This document shows, in pieces, positions 17,856 through 25,597 of a stretch of 64,000 nucleotides of DNA. The stretch is from HyVt-105 sp049975425 (GTDB lineage Bacteria > Bacteroidota > Bacteroidia > Bacteroidales > VadinHA17). The notes under the pieces are model-generated. The model saw only the letters and a list, made by a program, of their open reading frames with translations, was not told the origin of the DNA and did not search any database. The translations under genes and the position numbers were made by a program. The DNA is taken from contig JBNGDI010000018.1 in the NCBI GenBank assembly GCA_049975425.1, positions 1 to 64,000 on the forward strand, written 5' to 3'. Within the stretch, counting starts at the first letter, position 1, and each line of letters starts with the position of its first letter.

Positions 17856-20800
17856 TTATTTTACTATAAGTTTTCCGGTGTATTTATCAACGCCGTCCGA
17901 AACAATGACACAGTACAACCCCGGTGTTCCCAGCTCGTTTCTCCGTATCCTGACACTGCGGGTAAAGGTTGTTTCAAGAACAATCCTTCCCCCCATATCA
18001 TAAACAACCATCACCGCCTCTTTTTCCATCCCTGTCTCAATAAGCACCTCATCCTTCACCGGATTGGGTGAGAATCTCAGGTTCCCCTCCGCTTCATCCA
18101 CAGTTGCCACATCTGTGGCTCCTGTTACCACACTCAGCTCATTGCCGGGCTGCGACAGAATGCCGCTCCGGGTTTTGGCCTGCACTCTGAAGGTGTACCC
18201 GGTGGATTCCTGCAGGCCCTCTACTGTGAACCGGTTATCTTCTGCTGTCCCGATCACCTCAAAGGAATCGCCCGATTTTTTCATCACATAATAATCCACC
18301 TCCCCCGACAGGCATTCGGAAGCATCCCATCCCAGGATTACATAGGCAGTTCCCACCTCCTCAGCCTGCAGGTTTAACGGTTTTGAGGGCGCCGGGCCCA
18401 TGGGATATGCGTATTCCGGCCACCATGGATTCACCTCGTCATTCCGCTCATGGCATATTTTCCCGTCTGGATCCGATGCACGGGTAATATCCAGGTAAGT
18501 GCCCTCTGAAATATTGTTGTAGTCTTCGGCATCCCCGCCAACCACAGCGGTACCCGACAGGTTTTTCCCGTCAAGGCAGGCCAGGTCTTTCGCCACGGCA
18601 TTGCCTGAAAGAGTTGAGTTTTTTACCATGGCGCTTCCGGTAACCACCGCTTCATCCTTCAGGTTTGAATGGTAAACCATGGCGGTTTTTTCTGCCAGAG
18701 CCGTGTTTTCAATCACCGAATTCCCGGTAACCAGCACATGGTCTTTCACCACGGCAGAATTCCTCACAGTGGCGTTACCCATAACCACCGCGTACCCTTC
18801 GATTCTCGCCGTACCCTCGACCCGGGCATTTTCCAGAACCTGGGCATGGGGTCCGACCCAGGCTGTGGAACTGGCATAAGCAGTGGAAGCCACCCATCCT
18901 CCCCCGTTCGGATGGGGAGCCCCCGGATGCTCCTCCCGCCGGCTGTTGTAGCCTTCCTTATGCCCGGCCGGAAATGCTCCTGTGAAATGCACCGTATAGG
19001 GATATCGGTAATTTTTCGTATATCCAACCTCCCATTCGTAATTGTGATGAACAGGCGGGGCTCCGGTCACCACCAGATATACCATACTGTCACCGGGTTG
19101 CAGCGTAAAAAGGGTTTCGGTATCTTCTTCCGTGTATACCTCACTGTAGCGAACGCTCTGATCAACCCCCACGGCCACAAACCCGTAACGCGATCCGGCT
19201 CCTCCGGCAGGTTCGTTCGGCAGCCCGTTAAACGCCACTTCAATCTGCGAGGCGCCTTCCTCAGGATAAAGGGGGATGATGTTATATCCGTAATCGCCCG
19301 GAGCAAGGTATTGCGGCACAATGAACCAGCCTGGCTCCCCTCCCAGGGTATCGAGGATGGTATGCATTCTCCACAGATCCCATTCCGGAACCCCGGCCAG
19401 TGCCTCACGGGTCGGCTCCTGCATAAAGGTGTCCCATGTAACATTGCTCATGGCACTTTTCAGGAAATCGTCGTTCAGGTCATCCTGGGTATACCGCATG
19501 ACGGAATCACGGAAGGAAGTCAGTGGATGATCGGTATTACTGTTCGCCAGGTGCCAGATATCATTCACCGCCTGGATACCGTACCGGTCGGCCACATAAT
19601 CCAGAAATGCAAAGTTCTGGTAATGTCGCCGGGTGGTGCTGTAGTGCATCATTGAGGTCATGATGTACCTCGGGAAAAATCCGCTGCGGTCATTCAGGTA
19701 AACCGACTTCATCCATTCTGTATGCGATTCCCAGAAGAATCCCCCGTACGGGGCATGGATGCCGTAACCCGGCTTGTCGATCGACACCATTCCCTGGCAG
19801 GCATGCCCTGTTTCATGAACCAGAACTGCCGGTCCCCGCGTAGCCCCCGGATGGATCCATACCCCGCCCGTGGTATTGTCCACCGGGCCACCGAAAGCCC
19901 ATCCTGTGAACTGGTCGGTCCAGGTTTCGTTCATCACTATCTCGAACTTGTAGCGCGAAGCATGGGATCCATCGGCATTCAGAAATTTCATGGTATCCGA
20001 TACATAGGCATAAAATGCTTCGCTGTATTCCAGGATGGCCTCCGGATCGAACCACAGGTCACCGTTCAGTTCCTGATTACGCGGGTCGCCGGTGATATTG
20101 GCTCCCCAGAATATGATAAAGTTTCCGGACTGCGCCGTACGGTCCCAGCTGAAATCATTATGGGTCCTTACCGCATACTGAATATGAACTTCCTTTTCTT
20201 CCTCAGTATAGTAATACGATACCGTGTCAAAAGCCGCCCCGTCTTCCAGCCGGAAAATGAGCCGGATACCATCATCCAGGTCCACAACGGGCGGAATAGC
20301 CAGACTGACCGAAGATTCCCCGGTCCCGCCGGTGGCGGGCATTTCCAGCCCCGACAGGCTTTCCGTCACTTCCATTCCGGCCACGCGGTATGTTTCTGCG
20401 TTTGCCGGCTGATTATCAGTGATCTCAATATCGTACCGGCACACATAATCACTGATCCCGTTTCCGTACCGATCGGATGCCAGGACCCGGATGGAGGTAC
20501 GTGTCCCCCGGAACATACCGGCCAGGGTTTCCGCCCTGCTTGCTCCGGCATCCACCGGCCCCGGAAGGATTTCCTGATATACCACCGCATCGTTGTAACA
20601 AGTGGCTTCCACCCTGACCTGTTTGGTGCCGCTGGCTGTCAGGGCGGGATTGCCCCCTGCAGGTATCAAAACCAGTTCCCCGGGGTTCAGTTCGTAATCC
20701 ACCCCGCTTTCCAGTTCAGTTCCACCGGCCGTTACCCGGGTTACTTTTTCCCTCCAGTCGGAATCATCGTCAAACGCAATCACAATCTGATCTTCCACGC

Positions 20801-21725
20801 TATGATTGGTGGCGGCAGCCACCAGGGCTGGGGCGTTCAGCAGCGGCTCCGAATAACCAAAGGTATCGATCGCAACGACCCCGTCCTGGTATTTCACCTG
20901 CACTTCCACCCCATCCCCCGGATCAATACCAGGGGGCATGGCCACATCAAAGCTCACTTTCCCATCGGCACCGGTGGGTGGCAAGATCAGTCCCTCCGTG
21001 GTGGAAGTAATCACCTCTCCGTTCACCACGTACTGTTCATCATGCCCGTCCGGGGCTCCGTATTCATTAATCACATGTACATCGAGTTTGAAAACATAAT
21101 CCGGCTTCACCCCTTCTGTTTCATGCAAGGCCGTTACGGTAATGGTGGAGGAAACGGCAGGCGCCAGGGGTTCCGACAGTTCCACCGAGGAATGGTACAT
21201 ATCCTGTTCCCCTGGTATACCATATACTTTCCATTGCAGAATGCCGGTTGCCTGCACCGTACTCATCATATAGTAACGGAGCCGGTTTGTCAGCACCGGA
21301 TCGAACGTTACCACGCTGTACCGGTCTTTTTCATGCACAAATCCGCTGTGGTTGGGTACCATCTTCCATTCATCAGCCTGCATATCGTAATACTCAATAC
21401 GCGAAGCATCAGGTATCTGTATCCCTCCCCCGTCGGTCCACCAGTAAATTTCCGACCGGTCGATGATGTACAGCGAATCCCAAACATACTCCACCCAGTT
21501 CCACACACCGGCATCATTCCCCGTCCAGTTACCATAGGCCCCGTGTGATTTGTCGGACGAGGAAACCGGATCGTACCCGCTGTTGATCGCTTCAAGGGTT
21601 TCCCAGTCGGAAACATGGGAAGTATTAATCTCCGTCGCCTTCAGGGCAATGTTTTCCTGTGCAGGAAGAAGACCGGTTACCGAAAGGAGGAACAGGAGGC
21701 AAATGATTCGCTGATCAAAACGCAT
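17856..21725 (-). CDS. Type IX-secreted gluzincin-like protein with discoidin-like, left-handed beta-helix and FN3 domains
   Basis: This 1289-residue multidomain protein has a signal peptide (1-23) and a discoidin-like carbohydrate-binding domain (24-170, with YWWTDGGGIQIP). Two Ig-like regions follow (about 175-295 and 390-505), then a DUF6055-type domain. That domain holds HETGH at 637-641 and a downstream glutamate in WESHTEWM (665-672), which suits a gluzincin zinc site. Residues 957-1067 form repeated hexapeptide-like units (NARVEGTARIEGYAVV and so on), as in left-handed beta-helices. An FN3 domain (1112-1202) and a type IX sorting domain (1214-1289, starting LRFSPNPVKDE) complete it. 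It is probably exported through the outer membrane and displayed on the surface. Protease activity is inferred only from the zinc motif. Confidence 0.85.
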   Translation of the reverse strand: MRFDQRIICLLFLLSVTGLLPAQENIALKATEINTSHVSDWETLEAINSGYDPVSSSDKSHGAYGNWTGNDAGVWNWVEYVWDSLYIIDRSEIYWWTDGGGIQIPDASRIEYYDMQADEWKMVPNHSGFVHEKDRYSVVTFDPVLTNRLRYYMMSTVQATGILQWKVYGIPGEQDMYHSSVELSEPLAPAVSSTITVTALHETEGVKPDYVFKLDVHVINEYGAPDGHDEQYVVNGEVITSTTEGLILPPTGADGKVSFDVAMPPGIDPGDGVEVQVKYQDGVVAIDTFGYSEPLLNAPALVAAATNHSVEDQIVIAFDDDSDWREKVTRVTAGGTELESGVDYELNPGELVLIPAGGNPALTASGTKQVRVEATCYNDAVVYQEILPGPVDAGASRAETLAGMFRGTRTSIRVLASDRYGNGISDYVCRYDIEITDNQPANAETYRVAGMEVTESLSGLEMPATGGTGESSVSLAIPPVVDLDDGIRLIFRLEDGAAFDTVSYYYTEEEKEVHIQYAVRTHNDFSWDRTAQSGNFIIFWGANITGDPRNQELNGDLWFDPEAILEYSEAFYAYVSDTMKFLNADGSHASRYKFEIVMNETWTDQFTGWAFGGPVDNTTGGVWIHPGATRGPAVLVHETGHACQGMVSIDKPGYGIHAPYGGFFWESHTEWMKSVYLNDRSGFFPRYIMTSMMHYSTTRRHYQNFAFLDYVADRYGIQAVNDIWHLANSNTDHPLTSFRDSVMRYTQDDLNDDFLKSAMSNVTWDTFMQEPTREALAGVPEWDLWRMHTILDTLGGEPGWFIVPQYLAPGDYGYNIIPLYPEEGASQIEVAFNGLPNEPAGGAGSRYGFVAVGVDQSVRYSEVYTEEDTETLFTLQPGDSMVYLVVTGAPPVHHNYEWEVGYTKNYRYPYTVHFTGAFPAGHKEGYNSRREEHPGAPHPNGGGWVASTAYASSTAWVGPHAQVLENARVEGTARIEGYAVVMGNATVRNSAVVKDHVLVTGNSVIENTALAEKTAMVYHSNLKDEAVVTGSAMVKNSTLSGNAVAKDLACLDGKNLSGTAVVGGDAEDYNNISEGTYLDITRASDPDGKICHERNDEVNPWWPEYAYPMGPAPSKPLNLQAEEVGTAYVILGWDASECLSGEVDYYVMKKSGDSFEVIGTAEDNRFTVEGLQESTGYTFRVQAKTRSGILSQPGNELSVVTGATDVATVDEAEGNLRFSPNPVKDEVLIETGMEKEAVMVVYDMGGRIVLETTFTRSVRIRRNELGTPGLYCVIVSDGVDKYTGKLIVK

Positions 21726-21833
21726 TAAAATATTTAAATAAATGTTTAATATTATTTACCTTGTATTATATTATATATATTTAATTATTAATTTATTAAA
21801 TATATAATTTAATAATATTTATATTTTGTTTAA
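21726..21833. promoter_or_regulatory. AT-rich intergenic island with inverted repeat
   Basis: This 108-bp gap is almost entirely A and T. It contains a perfect 9-bp inverted repeat, TTATTAAAT (21793-21801) and ATTTAATAA (21807-21815). It separates the DUF5695-type gene from the type IX cargo gene. It may hold an internal promoter, since the minus-strand gene starts at its edge. No standard motif was identified. Confidence 0.4.
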
Positions 21834-24611
21834 TCATTCATTTTTTCTAAGAATCAGCTGGTGTTCCCCTCCGGTTATGGGAAGGACGGCTTCCACCACC
21901 TCTTCGGCCATTCGGTTGTTTTTTCTTGTTCTGATTCTCCGGCCGTCGAGTGTCAGAGTCCACCGGTCGTTTGACCGGATGATAAGCACCGTTTCGTGCT
22001 TATCGCCGCTCCGGTTCTCCAGTGTCAACCTGATGGTTCCTTCCCCGGAGGACCAGACCACGGGGGCATCCTTCTTAAACCCGTCGCGGGTAACCTCAAT
22101 CCCCGTTCTTTCCTCATCGGTCACAATCCAGAACCGGTTCCTCACCCCGTCTTTCGGAATGACGCTGAAGCGCCTTTCGGATTCGCTCAGGGTTCCTCCA
22201 TAGGCGAACCATCCGAACAGAGGATCCCGCGCCAGGACGGTGGCAGCCATCCGGAAAATGGCGCCGTTCCCCAGGTCGGCTTCCCCGTCGTAAATCCAGG
22301 CGCCCCTCGGATTATCCCGGCTCTGCAGCCATATCCTGCCGTATTTCTGGGTATTGAAGGCCCAGCCGGTGGCTCCGTCGTTTTCCTTTCCGGGAAACCA
22401 GTATCCGTAATTGGATTCCGGGGTACCGGTATTCATCAGGGCAAACGAGCTGAGATAGGAGGCATAGCCCAGCTGCAGCCAGTCCCAGGGCTTCTCCGCA
22501 AAAGAAAGTGCGTAATCCAGAATACCCCAGCCGCCCATCCGGGCCATGTAACTGAGGCTGAAATCGGCACCCAGAAAATAATAAGAGGGTTCAAGCCAGC
22601 CCCTGACGGCCAGACCCGCCCACAGCTGGCGGTCCATGAACGCCCGGCAATCCTCGCGGCTCACTTCGGGATGCGAGTACCATATCTCCCGGTTTTTGTC
22701 AAACCACAGGTTCTCATCAGGTTCCATCTCCGTCAGGGTTCCGTATTTTGCCAGGGCGTAAGTCGATTCAAAAGCGGTTCGGTCGAAGGCATATTCCGAG
22801 CGGTAGGGATAGGGATCGTCGTACACAAAATATTTTACCTTTTTCTCCCATTCCCCCCGGAGCCAGTCTGCATCTTCCTGCCTGCCGTATCTTTCCAGCG
22901 CATCAATCAGCGGAAGCAACACCAGTTCGTTATAGAATCCCCACTGGTACACTTCATAATACGGAAGGATTTCATACGGGTATTTGAAGAAAGCCCTGGC
23001 TGTGTTGCAGGCCAGATCAAGATAACCTTCCGCATCCCGGAATTTCACCTTGTCGGGGTAGTACTCTGCCAGCTGGAACATGTGGTAATACAGCATGAAA
23101 ATATGGGGATAATCATAAGCCCTCCATACCGGCATTTTATCCAGGTTGGCATTCCGTATTCCCGCCCTGTAGAACAAACCGTCGCGGTTCACCTTCCAGT
23201 TGGGAACTCCGAAGATACCGTAAGGATAAGGCTCTTCTTCCGGCGTACGTTGCAAACCGCCCCAGACATAATTTTCGATATAGTATTCAACCGACCGTAT
23301 TTCTTCGTCCACCGGCAGGTATACGTTTTTAGCCGCCACGAAAGGAGCCTTGCAGAGGGCCGGATCGTCGGCTGCCAGCACGTATCCCCACCAGTGATCA
23401 AACCCGTCGGTGTTTTCGGGGCCTCTGAGCACCCGGTTTTTCATATCCCATACCGAATACAGGCCGTTGTACCATTTCGAAGGATCGCGGTGCTGCTGTG
23501 AACGGGTAATGAAGCGGCTGCGTTTGGCTATCAGGGTTTCCACCGGTTCGGTGGAAAAGAATTCAAGGACAGACTTCCTTTGTCCGTTGTAATGAATGGT
23601 CAGCAGGTTTTCTCCCAGGCGGTTGAACTCCACTTCATAGATATAATGATCGGGAACAGGGGATTCAAGGAACCTGAGACGGGTCTGCTCCGGAAATTCA
23701 GGGACAATGGAATCGATGCTGTTCCGCGTATGGAGGGAAAATTTGGCTTTCATTCCCTGCGGAAGGGTCATGCCGGGAATGACACGTACGTCGAACAAAC
23801 CGTTTTCATAGAGAATTTCCCGCATTTCATCGTAACTATCGGCCCACTGCAATCTGAATCCGTATTCGATGGAACTTCCCTCCTCTCCTTCGGGGGCCAG
23901 TTCAATCATGGTGTTTTCCAGCCGCCAGGTTCCCTCTTCAATCCTTCCGGCCGAAAGCCCCGAGTGAATAAAGGGCATGTTGTCTTCAAAATATTCGAAG
24001 AAGGTGCCGGGGGTGGTGGTCACCACCAGGTAGGGAGGTTCGCCGTTTGCCCTGGTAAAATAGAGGAAAGAGGCATCGCCGGCAATGTGCCGGTGCATGG
24101 TGAAGCCCTGCTCGAAAATTTCAGGGGGCCCGGGATACCTTCTGGGAGAACTTACCGGAAAAGGAACGGCAAAATCACCGATGGTAATGGGATGGGGAAA
24201 CTGACTTTCCACCCGGATCGTCCACTCCACCGCCTTAGCCTTCTTTTCAAAAATCCGGAAATACTTCATGGGGGTTCCCTCATTGAAGCTGCTGTATACC
24301 AGCTTGCCGGGGCTCACTTCTTCAATACGGGTGCCTCCCGAATAGATACTCAGCCAGGCTCCCGACCCTACCCGGTAGGTAATTTCGGCTTCGCCCCAGC
24401 TTCCCTGCCCAACGATATTTGCCTGATATTTATCGGAAGGGGAGGAAATACGGCTCATCCCGCTGCGGTTGAATTCAACGATCATGTGATCGTCTTCGAA
24501 TACAGTCTCTATTTCCCGCCTCTGTGCTTCGGCCTGTGTTCCGGAAACCAGAAAAGCCGTCACCCACAGGAGGATGAAGTGTTGCAAACAAGCAGTTTTT
24601 CTTTTCATCAT
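21834..24611 (-). CDS. DUF5695-type secreted protein, putative glycosidase (copy B)
   Basis: This 925-residue protein has a signal peptide (FILLWVTAFLVSGTQAEAQ). Residues 30-400 look beta-rich and residues 400-850 look like a helical toroid. It carries VWGGLQ, RAYDYPH, WGILDYALSF and a C-terminal FGWFAYGG / GVRNRFWIV block. These match the paralog at 10293-13067, though overall similarity is modest. Two divergent copies in one PUL suggest two related but distinct activities. I know no characterised member, so no reaction is assigned. It follows the metallophosphoesterase gene with a 31-bp gap. Confidence 0.72.
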   Translation of the reverse strand: MMKRKTACLQHFILLWVTAFLVSGTQAEAQRREIETVFEDDHMIVEFNRSGMSRISSPSDKYQANIVGQGSWGEAEITYRVGSGAWLSIYSGGTRIEEVSPGKLVYSSFNEGTPMKYFRIFEKKAKAVEWTIRVESQFPHPITIGDFAVPFPVSSPRRYPGPPEIFEQGFTMHRHIAGDASFLYFTRANGEPPYLVVTTTPGTFFEYFEDNMPFIHSGLSAGRIEEGTWRLENTMIELAPEGEEGSSIEYGFRLQWADSYDEMREILYENGLFDVRVIPGMTLPQGMKAKFSLHTRNSIDSIVPEFPEQTRLRFLESPVPDHYIYEVEFNRLGENLLTIHYNGQRKSVLEFFSTEPVETLIAKRSRFITRSQQHRDPSKWYNGLYSVWDMKNRVLRGPENTDGFDHWWGYVLAADDPALCKAPFVAAKNVYLPVDEEIRSVEYYIENYVWGGLQRTPEEEPYPYGIFGVPNWKVNRDGLFYRAGIRNANLDKMPVWRAYDYPHIFMLYYHMFQLAEYYPDKVKFRDAEGYLDLACNTARAFFKYPYEILPYYEVYQWGFYNELVLLPLIDALERYGRQEDADWLRGEWEKKVKYFVYDDPYPYRSEYAFDRTAFESTYALAKYGTLTEMEPDENLWFDKNREIWYSHPEVSREDCRAFMDRQLWAGLAVRGWLEPSYYFLGADFSLSYMARMGGWGILDYALSFAEKPWDWLQLGYASYLSSFALMNTGTPESNYGYWFPGKENDGATGWAFNTQKYGRIWLQSRDNPRGAWIYDGEADLGNGAIFRMAATVLARDPLFGWFAYGGTLSESERRFSVIPKDGVRNRFWIVTDEERTGIEVTRDGFKKDAPVVWSSGEGTIRLTLENRSGDKHETVLIIRSNDRWTLTLDGRRIRTRKNNRMAEEVVEAVLPITGGEHQLILRKNE

Positions 24612-24642
24612 TTATCAAATTATGCGGCTTTATATTTCACAG

Positions 24643-25593
24643 TTACTGACCTGCCGGCACAGCGGAAAGAAGTTCCCAGTGATCTTTCCGGCAAACCGAT
24701 ACAAAAATGCCGTCGTCTCTGATCTTTACCCCCAGGAAAGTGCCGGGGCCATTTTCACTCTGAGGGGAACCGGCACTCCATATATTCATACCCCTCCACA
24801 TATAATGATCCACAATATGATCATGCCCATGGAAGATTCCGATAATGTTTCTGTCTTTTACTGCCTCGTAAAAACGATCCCTTTCCTTTTCACTCCACCA
24901 CAGCCGGCTGAAGTCGTCCCAGCCGTAATGAAAAAGCAGTATGACCGGCTGGTCGGGTTTTCGAAGGTGATGGTTCAGATCGTGACGCAGAAATTCAAGG
25001 CTCATCTGCGCCTCGCGGAACGATTCATGGAAGTAATGGCACCATTCGCAGTCCCTATCCCATTCGTTGCCGGGATAAATGCCCAGCACCACAAAATGCA
25101 CACCGCTCCTGTTAAAGCTGTAATGTAATCCATTATCCGACAGCCGGCATCCACCGGCTCGTTTTTTGTTTCTTGCCCTTATACCTTCCCGCACGATCCC
25201 TTCCACATTGCCGTCATGATTCCCAAAGGTTTCGTATACAGGTATTTGCAAATCCCTGTCGCCTTTCAATCCGAACGCATGGACAAACTGGTTCCACTGT
25301 TCCTCCGTTCCTGATTCTGTGATATCACCGGTGACAAAAACGCCGAAAGGATCCAGATTGCGGCCACCCGCCCGGGGAAACGGCAGAGAAGAAGCCCGGT
25401 TCATCAGGCGGATGGCTGAATCGAGGATCATAGCCCGTTGTTCCGACCCGTTGTAATGCAGATCGGAAGCCACCAGGAAATCGCATTCAGGGGTCCGGTG
25501 GCAGGAGCAACCCATGATCACAACCAGCATCACCCCGGTATACAGCATGCCTCTTCGCCGTATCATCCTTTTTGTTGACCTGTTCTTTCTCAC
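24643..25593 (-). CDS. Calcineurin-like metallophosphoesterase lipoprotein
   Basis: This protein of about 316 residues has a lipoprotein signal (MLVVIMGCSC) and all metallophosphoesterase motifs in order: SDLHY (D-x-H), FVTGDITESG (GD), FGNHDGN (GNHD), LLFHYGWDD (H) and FHGHDH (GH-x-H). Such enzymes hydrolyse phosphomono- or diesters using two metal ions. It is exported, so it could remove phosphate or phosphodiester groups from the glycan or glycoprotein, or from nucleotides in the periplasm. It is 4 bp after the GH95-like gene and clearly in the same transcript. An internal start 27 bp downstream is possible. The substrate is unknown. Confidence 0.88.
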   Translation of the reverse strand: MRKNRSTKRMIRRRGMLYTGVMLVVIMGCSCHRTPECDFLVASDLHYNGSEQRAMILDSAIRLMNRASSLPFPRAGGRNLDPFGVFVTGDITESGTEEQWNQFVHAFGLKGDRDLQIPVYETFGNHDGNVEGIVREGIRARNKKRAGGCRLSDNGLHYSFNRSGVHFVVLGIYPGNEWDRDCEWCHYFHESFREAQMSLEFLRHDLNHHLRKPDQPVILLFHYGWDDFSRLWWSEKERDRFYEAVKDRNIIGIFHGHDHIVDHYMWRGMNIWSAGSPQSENGPGTFLGVKIRDDGIFVSVCRKDHWELLSAVPAGQ

Positions 25594-25597
25594 CTTG

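Noticed and set aside
19722..21548. Plus-strand open frame of 608 codons opposite the type IX cargo gene
   Set aside because: The protein is rich in H, R, P and Q in the way antisense frames are, while the minus strand has clear domains; not reported as a gene.
21996..23501. Plus-strand open frame of 501 codons opposite the DUF5695-type gene
   Set aside because: Antisense to a well-supported gene, with no recognisable features.
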